From assembly GCF_000382205.1 (NCBI RefSeq), contig NZ_KB907787.1:845176-909175 (forward strand): a stretch of 64,000 bases of DNA. The letters are read 5' to 3'. This stretch comes from Dyadobacter beijingensis DSM 21582. GTDB taxonomy: Bacteria; Bacteroidota; Bacteroidia; Cytophagales; Spirosomataceae. The translations under genes were made by a program, and so were the position numbers. Positions within the stretch are counted from its first letter, which is position 1. Each line of letters opens with the position of its first letter. Of this stretch, positions 45,001-53,008 are shown one piece after another. The notes below the pieces were generated by a model that saw nothing but the letters and a program-made list of their open reading frames with translations, did not search any database and had not been told where the DNA came from.

Positions 45001-47148
45001 CGAGGTAATGGTCACGCCATTGACGGCCGCAGGCGGTGTAATGCTGTAATTGTCGCCGCTACCCGTCATCGTTCCGATACCGTCCGCTGCTTTGGCATTG
45101 GTACCTTTCGCCCATTCTTCCGCAGCATTGGTTTCGTTCCAGTCGAAGTTACCGTTCAAAGTAATGGTCTGGCCTTCCTGCACGCAGCCGATCGCGTTCG
45201 CGAGGATGCGGTAGTTGTTATTGGCGGGCGTAAACGAGCCGGTAACAGCGTCCACATTCAGTGCGGCATTGGTAAGGACGAAGTTCGTCGCGCCGCCCCC
45301 CGGTGCCGGGATGTTGATCAGCCAAGGCGCGGTGGTCACGTCAGCGATTTTATCCCCTGCAAATGAAGCCACGAAGCCGGGCGAACTACCACCGAACTGG
45401 CCGGGGGTCTGCGACAAATAGGAAGGCTCGCTTGCACCGCTCGCTACCGTGTTCGCGGCATTGGTATTATAGGTATTACAGCTCAGGTCGGCAGTCGCGT
45501 ATACGCTCGTAGCGCCTGTACCGTGTGCGTATATGTCTGTAAACCAGTTTCCGCTGAATGCGTTGTAGCGTACTTTGACATTGTTGGCAATGATACCCGT
45601 GCCGAACCCGTGGTTGAAGATGATACCGTGCGTAAAGTTGTTGCGGATCACGTTGTTCGTAATCGTCGAATTACTGATATCCGATCCCAGCGAAATACCG
45701 GTGCGGTTCTGCTCGATCAAACTGTTGGTGATCTTGAAGCCCTGCTGGGTATGCGCGTAAATACCGCTGCGCTGGTCTTTTACGGTCACGTCGTCGATCG
45801 TCACATTGGCTGCATTGATACTAATACCCGCGTCGCGGTTGCCTTTTTGCCACACAGCCAGCGAAGTTCCGTAGTCGCGCGTGACGGTCAGCTTCTGGAT
45901 CCTGGCGTCCGCGGCGGTTACTTTGATGACCGCATCGCCATTGCCCTGGATACCAATATCATAAGTACCCCGGATGATCGCATTGGCCCGATTAGCACCG
46001 GTGAGCGTCACTTTCTTCGTCACGAACACATTGTCGCTGTAAACACCGTCGGGCAGCGTGATCACTGCATCGGTATTCGAAGCGGAAATCGCGTCGGCGA
46101 TGGACGGGAAGTAGTCGAATGTACCGTGACCGGCGATGTTTGTATTGTTTGAAGAAACGAAATTGACCGTTCCAGGGCGGGGCTGGGCCCCATTGGCGTA
46201 GACGAGCGTTGCATTGTCGATCGCACCCGTATTGGTCCCTGAAATCTGGTTGGGATAACTCACGCCCGGAAGCGAGTTGTTGTTCACCAGGATCGGCGGG
46301 GCGGGGTTATCGTGGTCGGGTACGTTGAAACCCCCGTTGGTATTACCGGCAAAAATGGTCGGGTTTGCGCTACCGAACCAGTTGTTGCGTAATACGATTT
46401 TCGTGCCGCTGTGCGTATTGTCGATTTCCAGACCACCGGCGAGGTTGCCGGTAATGTTGTTGCCGAGCAGGTAGGCTTCCACGGGCGAGTTGCTGTTGTC
46501 GGTCAGGATAAAACCGTAACTGCGGTTGTTGATCAGCTCGTTATCAATGATGTAAATCTTCGATAAGCTGGTAGGGTTCGTGCTGCCGGGGAAGATGATG
46601 CCTGTCCGGTTGTCGTCGAACCGGTTACGTTTGATCGTAACGTTCGTCGAGCCGGGTTCCAGGTAAATCGCCGTGCGGTTGCGTACAAAAAAGCAGTTCT
46701 CGATCACAACGTCGTTCGCGCCTGCGGCCAGTGCCACAGAAATAGTAGGCGGTCCGGCCGCGGTGCCGGGGATAATCCGCTGGATTTTCAAATTCCAGAG
46801 TTCGGTATTGCCTTGCAGTGAAAGCGGCCCGGTTTGCACGGTAACTACCGAATTGTCGCCCGCGGTGCCGATGATCTTCACACCGCTCTTGACGGTAATG
46901 GAAGGGGCGAGGTACGTACCCGCGTCCAGCAAAATACGGTCGCCCGATACGGCCACGTCCATGGCTTTGGCGAGGGTAGCATATGGCGAAGCGGCCGTTC
47001 CCGAATTTGCATCGTTCCCGGTCGCGCCAGTAAACTTATCGTTAGCGGTAGAGTTATCGTTTACATAGATGATTTTTTGGGCATAGGATACCTGGCAAAG
47101 CGCCAGCAGGGCGGCCTGCAACGCAATGCAAATAGCGAGTCGTTTCAT
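39028..47148 (-). CDS. Giant secreted right-handed parallel beta-helix protein with T9SS sorting domain
   Basis: The product has 2706 residues with signal peptide 'IALQAALLALCQVSYAQ'. The body is a chain of NosD/pectate-lyase-like parallel beta-helix units. Each opens with a similar 'start' motif: 'SPYATLAKAMDVAVSGDRI' (about 55), 'DYFPSIADAISASNTDAVI' (about 345), 'NETFATIQAAVDDSDTQDG' (about 1067), 'GATFCSINAAVASTKTLNT' (about 1455) and 'TTEPKIQRGVDAAQSGWNV' (about 1899), followed by 'GTYNERVTLTKAVKLLG'-type coils rich in Asn ladders ('NNTI', 'GNTF'). A further helix region starts near 670. Near 2529 lies 'ALLTWATSEETNSDRFDIQ', a fibronectin-like segment, and residues about 2629-2706 form a type A T9SS domain ('TTLYPNPVSDHMKI', 'PAGMYVVEI'). 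No catalytic acid cluster was identified; adhesin or multi-ligand glycan binder are equally possible. Confidence 0.93.
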   Translation of the reverse strand: MKRLAICIALQAALLALCQVSYAQKIIYVNDNSTANDKFTGATGNDANSGTAASPYATLAKAMDVAVSGDRILLDAGTYLAPSITVKSGVKIIGTAGDNSVVTVQTGPLSLQGNTELWNLKIQRIIPGTAAGPPTISVALAAGANDVVIENCFFVRNRTAIYLEPGSTNVTIKRNRFDDNRTGIIFPGSTNPTSLSKIYIIDNELINNRSYGFILTDNSNSPVEAYLLGNNITGNLAGGLEIDNTHSGTKIVLRNNWFGSANPTIFAGNTNGGFNVPDHDNPAPPILVNNNSLPGVSYPNQISGTNTGAIDNATLVYANGAQPRPGTVNFVSSNNTNIAGHGTFDYFPSIADAISASNTDAVITLPDGVYSDNVFVTKKVTLTGANRANAIIRGTYDIGIQGNGDAVIKVTAADARIQKLTVTRDYGTSLAVWQKGNRDAGISINAANVTIDDVTVKDQRSGIYAHTQQGFKITNSLIEQNRTGISLGSDISNSTITNNVIRNNFTHGIIFNHGFGTGIIANNVKVRYNAFSGNWFTDIYAHGTGATSVYATADLSCNTYNTNAANTVASGASEPSYLSQTPGQFGGSSPGFVASFAGDKIADVTTAPWLINIPAPGGGATNFVLTNAALNVDAVTGSFTPANNNYRILANAIGCVQEGQTITLNGNFDWNETNAAEEWAKGTNAKAADGIGTMTGSGDNYSITPPAAVNGVTITSASGATTIQTGGDLAVTSLETFLFLNSKAGSSFKNWTISNLILKGFDVSIIADHNGGPVDALDNLKIAGNEIHIPADLNATAAAADNFQNIGIHYIYGKNIEISSNRFFIDGTGVSDDANSKYSATYALQSATSGGTAYDGLKIINNEFTVTGTPNAIPSVIKGVWENGHNEGAEITVSGNKFTNDTPGNTADKNRQTAFWVTSRSGAKNVVYQNNEVTGYSEGIAWLGGQYTGNTPPDYNTGATPVQVLNNIFNATNKGVVVRKSAGSTNTGSPAKISYNSFLGSLAFDIVNEGSGATEASCNWFDGGEVLSSTGGGSIVATPKLTSGTDDQPGTVGFQTSAPCEFNVKNNRTNETFATIQAAVDDSDTQDGDEIAIANGTYNERVTLTKAVKLLGQSKAGVILDGTGLAGTGSGIVINTGKTGVLIQDLSIKNYTGANGNSHAGIYAIGGNNNLTVQRVVSSNNPTASGFYANGPIDNVLIDDLTAENNGASARGIVIWNGLKTHITIKNSTIKNNNCCGIELQDGSASGVLIKDNVIEGNDSSIGLVGLTGGSGANVIEGNTISVKGRFGIEIKNPNGTGSTDASLDGSIVVRGNTVTFTSLPPGEQRDLAGISVYRRGVIESNGNVDIPTGVVVTNNTVSGFAQPSSSEGFGIVVEGTNHKVLNNTLSGNDVDLQRQAGNTPYVAYSTTDGDQSDKPDQLFGRGNAPYSCGIEVSGNTGNAVRDITYDPVAGFVINTNTGATFCSINAAVASTKTLNTHVIKVGAGTFNEQVIVNKSVTIQSATPTRPVINFTGTPAGKLSIFDVSADKVVIDNLNFKVDLAKLKSAIIASSATLNEITVTNNLIEGDGVPLAGNYGDRNAVSVNYGGPTNYRIAGGLNKITFTGNTVKGVGNNQFRAGIAADEASGTFNNNDLQAISHDVIVRFASNGAVTINNNTFNGGGVEIPEMNGSATGLTINGNTFTGDFANASGTATLRLKNNYNNKPITVSGNTFGGYEWGISLENVQGLTFDNNTLTPKSASTTFRHVTVNTKELSSSSGFYAPVLGATFTNNKFIGSGASGGTGLAFYNQDNDSPVFGTFQIGTAGNENEFAGSLANFIFMDGQSGATAAPVTNIAPWSGNVDASNNKFDVGAGLESASGMTLESLYKVEDKIVHKIDNGTLGFALVKPSNAYVTPASFNTPFTTEPKIQRGVDAAQSGWNVNVKAGTYAEDLIVNKAVKLYGANKGVNPNAGSRPAETIVVPGTNNSNEGIIVSVDGALTGVEIDGFTIDGDNAALTGGVAMNGSDVNAAEGIAATGGVTNMLVKNNIVKNLNYAGVDIYNENGTATTGNVVSENRFMNLLPNVYGIGVLLYNNGYANVTNNVMTAVRIGIQTGNFYQADPGNSHTIELNTIEARRKGIWHNLTYAAASNFAIKNNTITALAGTILNDGIMISSTQGTVAPLVENNTITGLLGVSNGYHLWNNPSNTVTIKGGTVSGVANGIFANNFDGYPDNTGSNADPSAYTIDGVTVNSPGTGLFVKDNSLNTNNATVKVTLVNNVNIDQPENFAVLVDGKDAQVTVGASVLKFSPSTTAGISLEGTAGATASNLIIKNSLLINRNGNATASVINTVPDAIVELDGNFTIPPGGPTYPFIVNGKLHFTSGILNATNAPIAFGTTASDIITGAKAETGTSYILGRAIMLSRAVNAAAINFLGATLPSGGDLGTLTIERITSNDPITPSFAAGAIKVLWNITPGNPGAVGRNGVRLSFLANFLNGQNSATLYGYRHNGTIWEKKTDAFSASLTGDLYTTSPFNVTQFSPWTLSSASNPLPVTLISFNGVKEENSALLTWATSEETNSDRFDIQHSTDGKTWAVVGTQVSGGESIVKRNYSFRHDEPVDGQNFYRLKMIDRDETFAYSRIVNLRFGSEVLTTLYPNPVSDHMKITTTNWNQVKQVRIYDMLGRTIYDSGSKPTALVSLRNVPAGMYVVEISRLDGKVENSKIMVNR

Positions 47149-47724
47149 AGAATTGAGTCATTGAGTTAAAAGAGCAGTTTTGAGTTCACGTTCCAGAACA
47201 GTCAGGGCATACCTCTTCCGGGCTCTTTTCGGGGTGGAAAAGGCAAAGAAAACAGGGTTCGGCTGGTCATACCTGCGGTTGCGCACACCGCTGTAATACC
47301 GGCAGAACCTGATGCGGCCTGGTTAATCGTTGAGTAAAAACACGCCTGTGCGCCCGTATGGCGACGTGGCTAAGTTGGAAGAATGGAATAACGTTGAAGA
47401 ATGAAGGGAAATCCCCGGACACAGCCAATCACCCGGCAGGAAAACTGACGGTCACGGATAAACGTACTTCTTAACGTATGGAAAGCGGGTTATTAAAGAA
47501 GAGCTGACCAAACCGCAGGTTCAGTTTGTAAAACTATCGGTTTGAATCATGGAAAGGGACCTGTGAAGGTGGTCGAACGCAGAGGTCCCTAGGTTGGAAA
47601 GAGTACAGTGAGGTACATAGAGTTAGAATTTTAGGTTAGTTATAGAAGGTTGACTTAAAAATAGGAAATAACATTGATTCGATATTACAGTTCGATCAAA
47701 ATTATTGTAAAAATTACGAAAGAA
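47149..47724. other. Long non-coding spacer upstream of the giant gene
   Basis: About 575 bp with no credible ORF on either strand. It must carry the promoter and leader of the minus-strand giant gene. A TAATTTTG octamer (minus strand, 47704-47697) fits the -7 consensus but sits some 550 bp from the start codon and has no -33 partner. Apart from the terminator at its right edge I see no repeat, tRNA or conserved element. Confidence 0.5.
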
Positions 47725-47760
47725 TCTGAGAAATAGTTTATAGCGAAACTATTTCTCAGA
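47725..47760 (-). terminator. Terminator of the phytase gene
   Basis: A perfect 15-bp inverted repeat (47725-47739 with 47746-47760) with a 6-nt loop starts 5 bp beyond the phytase stop codon. On the minus strand it is followed by a T-rich stretch. The stem is A/T-rich but long. Confidence 0.8.
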
Positions 47761-47765
47761 AACGG

Positions 47766-48860
47766 TTACTTAATTGATTTTAAGTGATTTCCGGCAATAT
47801 CCTCCCAGCGGTAGAGATGGAAGGTCTTATCATCGCTCATCGCGACGAACAGTCCGCTACGGAATTGCGCATTGAGGGGAACGGAAACGACGTCGGAACC
47901 GTCGCTATGGCTCGCTTTCACGGTCACTTTCCGGAGCAGCGGGTGATTGTGGGGATTCTTGCCTTCACCCTCGCGGGGGAAAACCTGGAAGCTGTTGGCG
48001 CCCTGGTCCGAGACGAGGATATAACCCGTGCTGTCGGTAAGCTGGTAGATGGAAATACCTTCGTGGTCTTCGGTAAAACCCGTCGTGCCGAAAAGCGCCA
48101 GTTCGTCGTTGCCTTTCTCCGGATCGGCGTAATATTTGCGGACGCCTGTTCCTTCATCGGAGTAATACACATAACCCAGCTGGTCGTCCACGGCGATGGC
48201 TTCGATCTCTTTCAAACCGCTGTATTTTCCGAATTTGCGCACGAGGGAGGCTTTTACCTGGCCTTTCCCATCGTCTTCCAAAGCATATTGCCACAGGTAC
48301 GTGCCGTCGGTAGGGCCTGATTTTCGGCCTACTATGGCGTAAATTTTGCCTGATTTGTTCTTGTAGAGGGCAATGCCCATCAAATCCCGCACATTTTCAC
48401 CCGTTTCACCTACAAACACTTCAATACCGCCATGATCGATGGGCCTCATGTCGGGCAGGCTGTAAATGCGGAGCTTATGGGTAAAGCGCTCGGTGGTCAC
48501 GGCAATGTCGGTGGGCCTTCCGCCGAGGTTCAGGCCGTACTCGATATCGACATTGTCGGGGCGTTTCAAGCCCTTTACTGTTTTGTCTTTCAGTAACTTG
48601 CCTTGCAGGTCGAATACGTACAAGCCGCCTTCCTGATCTTTGTCGGTGCCGATAATCAGGCTTTGTGCCGGGTCGGCCGGGTTGACCCAGATCGCCGGAT
48701 CGTCGGTATCGTGGGCGACGGTGTCGGTGATGAAAACGGGCTGAACAATGGCCTGGACGGTGTCGGCCCGGGCGGAATGGATCGGCGCATTGTGGTTGAC
48801 CTGGCAGGCCACAAATGCCCCCGCCAGGCCCATCAGGGCCGGTAGAATGGATGATTTCAC
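47766..48860 (-). CDS. Beta-propeller phytase (3-phytase family) lipoprotein
   Basis: The product has 364 residues. The lipobox has Cys19 in 'LAGAFVACQVNHN'. The six-bladed phytase propeller is readable from its calcium and phosphate ligands: 'DTDDPAIWVNPADPAQSLI' with 'GTDKDQEGGLYV', 'RPDNVDIEYG', 'EIEAIAVDDQLGYVYYSDE' and 'EDHEGISIYQL'. Such enzymes release phosphate from Ca-phytate outside the inner membrane. The gene is the third of a minus-strand series after a TonB-dependent receptor and a beta-helix lipoprotein, separated from the latter by a 57-bp spacer with a hairpin terminator, so its expression may be uncoupled or attenuated. The protein is full length for the family. Confidence 0.95.
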   Translation of the reverse strand: MKSSILPALMGLAGAFVACQVNHNAPIHSARADTVQAIVQPVFITDTVAHDTDDPAIWVNPADPAQSLIIGTDKDQEGGLYVFDLQGKLLKDKTVKGLKRPDNVDIEYGLNLGGRPTDIAVTTERFTHKLRIYSLPDMRPIDHGGIEVFVGETGENVRDLMGIALYKNKSGKIYAIVGRKSGPTDGTYLWQYALEDDGKGQVKASLVRKFGKYSGLKEIEAIAVDDQLGYVYYSDEGTGVRKYYADPEKGNDELALFGTTGFTEDHEGISIYQLTDSTGYILVSDQGANSFQVFPREGEGKNPHNHPLLRKVTVKASHSDGSDVVSVPLNAQFRSGLFVAMSDDKTFHLYRWEDIAGNHLKSIK

Positions 48861-48872
48861 TGGTGTTGGAAT

Positions 48873-48906
48873 AAAAAGCTCCCGGCTGCGAATGCGAACC
48901 GGGAGC
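48873..48906 (-). terminator. Terminator or attenuator between beta-helix lipoprotein and phytase genes
   Basis: GCTCCCGG (48878-48885) pairs with CCGGGAGC (48899-48906). On the minus strand the stem is followed at once by TTTTTAT (48877-48871). It lies in the 57-bp spacer, 12 bp after the lipoprotein stop codon, and would partly uncouple phytase from the receptor operon. Confidence 0.85.
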
Positions 48907-48917
48907 GGATGATGATA

Positions 48918-50195
48918 TTACTTCGTGCCCAATGCACCGATGTAGTCGGCGGGGGCGGGGGATTTGTAGGTGACGCCGTTCACGACGATGCCTTCCGCGT
49001 ACAGGCGTGTGAAAGTAGTTTTGCCCTTGCCCAATGCGGGTGATCCGGCTTGCAAATGGAAGTCCCAGGCTGTATTGAAAGAAGCGTTTTTGTTATCGGT
49101 TGTCAATGGGTAGTTGACGAATTTCGGATCGTTATCACCTACTTTGGCGGAAATCAGGTCGTTGGCGCCTTTCAGGATTTCCACCGACGGCTGGAATTGC
49201 TTCACGCCTTCTTCGGTAGCACCGTAATACAAGGTGTTGCTGATCGCCGAGCGGTCGTCCACCGATTTATCCACATTCTCCTTTTTGATACCGAAGCGGT
49301 CGTTGGCAAGCAGGTTGTTATAGAGATCCGCACGGACGCCTTTTTCCAGCCAGATCGAACCGCCTTTCGTTGTAGGCCTTCTCCAACCGGCATTGATGAT
49401 CGTGTTGTTGTAGCCCACAATGTAGGCCTGCGGCGTGCGGTCGCCCGAGTTGGAAAGCTTCAATGCATTGGTATTAGGGCTGTACACGATGTTGAATGCC
49501 ACATCCGCCTGTACACCCGACTTGATGTTGATCGCATCGCCGCCCGAGACGCCCGTGGTATTGAAGGTATTGTTGGCGATGATCACTTTGCCGCCTTCGA
49601 TGTAGAAACCGTCCTCGTTGAAATTGCGGATAATGCTGTTCATCACGATCAGCTTGCCATTCACATTGGGATAATAAATCACCGGCACGTGCTCACCGGC
49701 GGCAGCTTTGTACAAGCCTGCCTTTACCGAAGGCGACTCTTCCGTCGTTACCGCGCCGCCGTATTCGAGAATGGTGTTGCTCAATACGAATTCCGCTGCA
49801 TTAGGACCGGCAATGAGCCCTCCCCAGAGGTTGCCAAACTGGTTGTTAGCCGTTTTCCATGCATCGGGCACCGTGAATTTCACCGGCGCGGCGGCAGTAC
49901 CGAGGCTGTACAGATTACCTTTCACCACAACCTCGGGCTTGATCACCGAGTCGCTGAAAAGTACCGTTACACCTTCCTCGATGGTCAGTGATTTGCCTTC
50001 CGGTATCTGAATGTGGCCGGTTACTTTGTAAGTATTGCCTTTGGTCCAGGTGCCGGATACTTCGCCGGTTACCGATTGCTCGGTGGGCGTCGGGTTCACG
50101 GGCGTCGGTTCGTCTTTGTCGTCGCTGCAACCGGTGATGAGGAATGCGGCCAGGGCCGATAGCATGAATAGCTGTTTCATTTTGGATTGGTTCAT
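48918..50195 (-). CDS. Right-handed beta-helix lipoprotein linked to TonB receptor and phytase
   Basis: The product has 425 residues (a start at 50180, 'MKQLFMLSALAAF', is equally possible). The lipobox has Cys23 in 'FLITGCSDDKDEPT', followed by a Pro/Thr tether. The body is a parallel beta-helix: 'GEVSGTWTKGNTYKVTGHI' and 'IPEGKSLTIEEGVTVLF' open it, then coils such as 'IVMNSIIRNFNEDGFYIEG' and 'IIANNTFNTTGVSGGDAI'. The end 'LYAEGIVVNGVTYKSP' and 'DYIGAL' are typical of Bacteroidetes 'right-handed parallel beta-helix repeat' lipoproteins. It sits 24 bp after the TonB receptor gene, where SusD-like partners usually are, so it may serve as the receptor's surface ligand-binding partner (inference). 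Confidence 0.87.
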   Translation of the reverse strand: MNQSKMKQLFMLSALAAFLITGCSDDKDEPTPVNPTPTEQSVTGEVSGTWTKGNTYKVTGHIQIPEGKSLTIEEGVTVLFSDSVIKPEVVVKGNLYSLGTAAAPVKFTVPDAWKTANNQFGNLWGGLIAGPNAAEFVLSNTILEYGGAVTTEESPSVKAGLYKAAAGEHVPVIYYPNVNGKLIVMNSIIRNFNEDGFYIEGGKVIIANNTFNTTGVSGGDAINIKSGVQADVAFNIVYSPNTNALKLSNSGDRTPQAYIVGYNNTIINAGWRRPTTKGGSIWLEKGVRADLYNNLLANDRFGIKKENVDKSVDDRSAISNTLYYGATEEGVKQFQPSVEILKGANDLISAKVGDNDPKFVNYPLTTDNKNASFNTAWDFHLQAGSPALGKGKTTFTRLYAEGIVVNGVTYKSPAPADYIGALGTK

Positions 50196-50219
50196 GAGAT
50201 TTAAAATTTTGATGACTGA

Positions 50220-52979
50220 TTAAAACTTGTATCGTAAGCCGAGCAGGTAGGAGCGCTGGTAGCGGTCGCGGCGGATGAGCGTCTTGCCTTTCAAATCCTG
50301 GTTTGGGATGTTGGCATTGCCTGCATGGGTATTTTTCATGTACACTTCCATGGGCGTGTCCAGGAGGTTATTGGCTTTCAGGAAAATGCCCAGGCCATTG
50401 CGGAAGGTCTTTTCAATGGATGCGTCCATTTGAACGAAGCCCTTTTGCCACAGGTCGTTGTCGAGGAACTGGGATACGGTGTTGATCCGGTCGCCGGTGT
50501 AGCCGCCCGCCAGCTGCGCATCGATGCCGTTTTGCTGGTTTTTATAAAGTACCGAAAGGTTCGCTACGTGGGCGGATTGTCCGTAAAGCGGCCGCGACTG
50601 CTGCACATTGACTGTTTCCAGATCACCGCTCTCGTTGCGTATGCGCCGCGACTTGGGCGTGGTAATGCGCGAATGCGTATACGTGTAGTTGGCCTTAATG
50701 CCGAACTGCTTCACATATTTGATGTAATCGATTTCCAGGCCGTAGTTCTTCGCATTTCCGAAATTGCCCGGCGAGTAGTAAATGTCCTGGCCACGGATCG
50801 CGTCGCGTTGGAGGGTGTATTCGATCGGGTTTTTGATCATTTTATAAAAAATACCTGCCATAAACTGTTCGGAAGCACGCGGGAAAAGCTCGTAGCGCAA
50901 ATCGATATTGTCGGCGATGGCGCGTTTCAGGTCGGGGTTACCGCGCTCCTGATACTCTTCATTCACAATGCGGTAGGGGACTATTTCAAAAAAACCGGGG
51001 CGGTTGATCGAGCGGAAATAGGAGGCGCGGAGGTTGATGTGCGCTTCGGGCTTATACTTGAAATGCAGGCTGGGCAGCATGTCGGTGTATTGCTGGCTGC
51101 CTTTTGGCCGGTCCTCGCCGATCGGGAAAAGCATCGAGTAGCCCTGGTCTGTATTTTCCGCACGCACGCCGCCGAGGATTTCGAGGGTATTGGTTTCGGC
51201 TTTAAACTGGACAAAACCGGCGGCAATGCGTTCGGTGGCATCGTAGTTCAATGCGCTGGCTACCGAGCCGCGCGGGTTCTGGATCGTCCAGCGGATCTGG
51301 GTGTAATCGGTGAAATCCTTTCCGTATTCGGCAAACGGGTCGGCCGGGCGGAGCTGGTAATTGTTGTAAAAATTCGAACGCGCTTTGTCGCGGAACAGCC
51401 CGCCGGCGGTCCATGCTAGCTGCGCAGCACCCACGGTCATGTTGTAGCTCAAATTCAGATAGGCCGAAAGGTCGCGGTCGGAGTTGTGCTCCCAGCGGCG
51501 TGAGGCATCGCCGACAGTCGTTTTCCTTTCCTGGAAATTCTGGCGTACACCGATGAGCGGCACGGTCACATTGTCGGGAACCTCGTTTGTGGCTTTGGAA
51601 TACACGGCCGACCATTGCAATGCGAGTGCATCGAGCAGCTGGTGCTTGCCTTGTAATGTGCTGTTGAAAATCTGCTGTTTGGTTAACCGCGAGCGGGTAG
51701 TGAAGCCGAGCGTCGCGTTACCCGCCCCGGGGTCGTAACCGCCGATGGTTAGCTGCGTGGATTTGACGTCGCGCACCTGCACGTTCGTCAGGTTCATGAA
51801 TGCATTGTAAAACTGGATCTTATGTTTGTCATTGATGCGGAAATCCATTTTGGCATGCAGGCCGTAGCGGATCTGCTGTTCGGAATACTGCCGTTCGCTC
51901 ATTTTGGTGAGCGCTTCCCCTCGTAAGGTATCCACGGCCTCGGAGTCGAAAAATAGGCTGTTGCTGCCGCGGTGGGTGTTCTGGTAGCTTCCGGCGAGGA
52001 GGATGCCCAGCTTGTCGTGCAGGAAGCGGTTGCCTACGGCGATGCTCCCGAGCAGGTTAGGGGTTGGTGTTTTGTATTGATAGTTAACCGGCGCCGTCGA
52101 GAAATCGGCCGGCGCGGCATTATACTGGTTCCCGTTACGTTCATAGGGCGATTTCGACTGGATTTTTCCAAAATCGTAACCCATAAACTTCCGGTCCATG
52201 AAGAGCTCGTTATAGCCCGTTGAGACATTGGCAGAAAATGTAAACCGTTCCGGCGCGTCTTTCATCACCATATTCACGGCCCCACCGATGGCGTCGCCTT
52301 CCATGGCGGGCGTCAATGCCTTGTACACTTCGAGGCGATCGAGCAGGTCGGATGGGAAAATATCCAGCGGCACGTAGCGGTACTTGTTGTCCGGGCTCGG
52401 GATTTTTACGCCGTTCACCAATGTGTAATTATACCGCTTATCCATCCCCCGCAGGATGGCATACTGGCCGTCGCCGTTGCTGTTACGCTCGATGGAAATG
52501 CCTGAAATGCGCTGGATCACGTTCGCGACGGTGAGGTCGGGCGAAATCTGGATCGTTTTGCCCGATACGATATTCATGACCTGGCTCGCATTGCGCTCCA
52601 TGAGACGGGCGGTGTTATCGCTGGCGCCGTCGCGCTTGCCGGTGACGGCCACCTCTTCGAGTTTCAGGCCGGCCGCTGCTTCCAAAGCGAGATCCATTTG
52701 AATTACTTCATTCCCCGCAATGGCAAACTCCCTCTGAACCGGCGCATAGGAAATGTGGCGGACGGTGAGTCGGTAGGCGCCTTTTTGCAGGTTAGGAATG
52801 CTGAACGAGCCGTCGAGCCCGGAAATGTCGTGCAGGTTGGTCCCTTCGATCGAGATCACAACACCTAATGCAGGTTCGCCGGTGGCCGCTTCGAGCAGCT
52901 TGCCTTTGAGCGTCCCCGCATGCAGGCCGGTGACCGTGATGAACAGGAGGAGGGTATGTAAAAAACGTCGGATCATCAC
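50220..52979 (-). CDS. TonB-dependent receptor (non-SusC type), candidate phytate or Fe/phosphate uptake receptor
   Basis: The product has 919 residues with a signal peptide ending near 'VTGLHA'. An N-terminal carboxypeptidase-regulatory-like domain ('LKGKLLEAATGEPALGVVI', about 23-105) is followed by 'LEEVAVTGKRDGASDN' and a plug ('QISPDLTVANVIQRISGIS', 'GDAIGGAVNMVMKDAPE'). The barrel closes with 'RRDRYQRSYLLGLRYKF', ending in the aromatic outer-membrane signal. It lacks the STN domain and the SusC motifs, so it is a classical TonB receptor. It heads the series receptor, beta-helix lipoprotein, phytase; the most economical reading is uptake of phytate or its products. A GTC-type heptamer array lies 30 bp upstream of its start. 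Confidence 0.92.
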   Translation of the reverse strand: MMIRRFLHTLLLFITVTGLHAGTLKGKLLEAATGEPALGVVISIEGTNLHDISGLDGSFSIPNLQKGAYRLTVRHISYAPVQREFAIAGNEVIQMDLALEAAAGLKLEEVAVTGKRDGASDNTARLMERNASQVMNIVSGKTIQISPDLTVANVIQRISGISIERNSNGDGQYAILRGMDKRYNYTLVNGVKIPSPDNKYRYVPLDIFPSDLLDRLEVYKALTPAMEGDAIGGAVNMVMKDAPERFTFSANVSTGYNELFMDRKFMGYDFGKIQSKSPYERNGNQYNAAPADFSTAPVNYQYKTPTPNLLGSIAVGNRFLHDKLGILLAGSYQNTHRGSNSLFFDSEAVDTLRGEALTKMSERQYSEQQIRYGLHAKMDFRINDKHKIQFYNAFMNLTNVQVRDVKSTQLTIGGYDPGAGNATLGFTTRSRLTKQQIFNSTLQGKHQLLDALALQWSAVYSKATNEVPDNVTVPLIGVRQNFQERKTTVGDASRRWEHNSDRDLSAYLNLSYNMTVGAAQLAWTAGGLFRDKARSNFYNNYQLRPADPFAEYGKDFTDYTQIRWTIQNPRGSVASALNYDATERIAAGFVQFKAETNTLEILGGVRAENTDQGYSMLFPIGEDRPKGSQQYTDMLPSLHFKYKPEAHINLRASYFRSINRPGFFEIVPYRIVNEEYQERGNPDLKRAIADNIDLRYELFPRASEQFMAGIFYKMIKNPIEYTLQRDAIRGQDIYYSPGNFGNAKNYGLEIDYIKYVKQFGIKANYTYTHSRITTPKSRRIRNESGDLETVNVQQSRPLYGQSAHVANLSVLYKNQQNGIDAQLAGGYTGDRINTVSQFLDNDLWQKGFVQMDASIEKTFRNGLGIFLKANNLLDTPMEVYMKNTHAGNANIPNQDLKGKTLIRRDRYQRSYLLGLRYKF

Positions 52980-53008
52980 ATTTAAATTCTGGGTAAGTAC
53001 CGGATTCG

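Noticed and set aside
40786..45366. Several plus-strand open frames of 290-322 codons
   Set aside because: All are antisense to the giant beta-helix gene. Their His/Val/Asp-rich composition mirrors the Asn/Thr coils of that gene.
47697..47704. Minus-strand TAATTTTG as a -7 promoter element for the giant gene
   Set aside because: It is about 550 bp from the start codon and has no -33 TTTG at the right distance; a chance match is likely.
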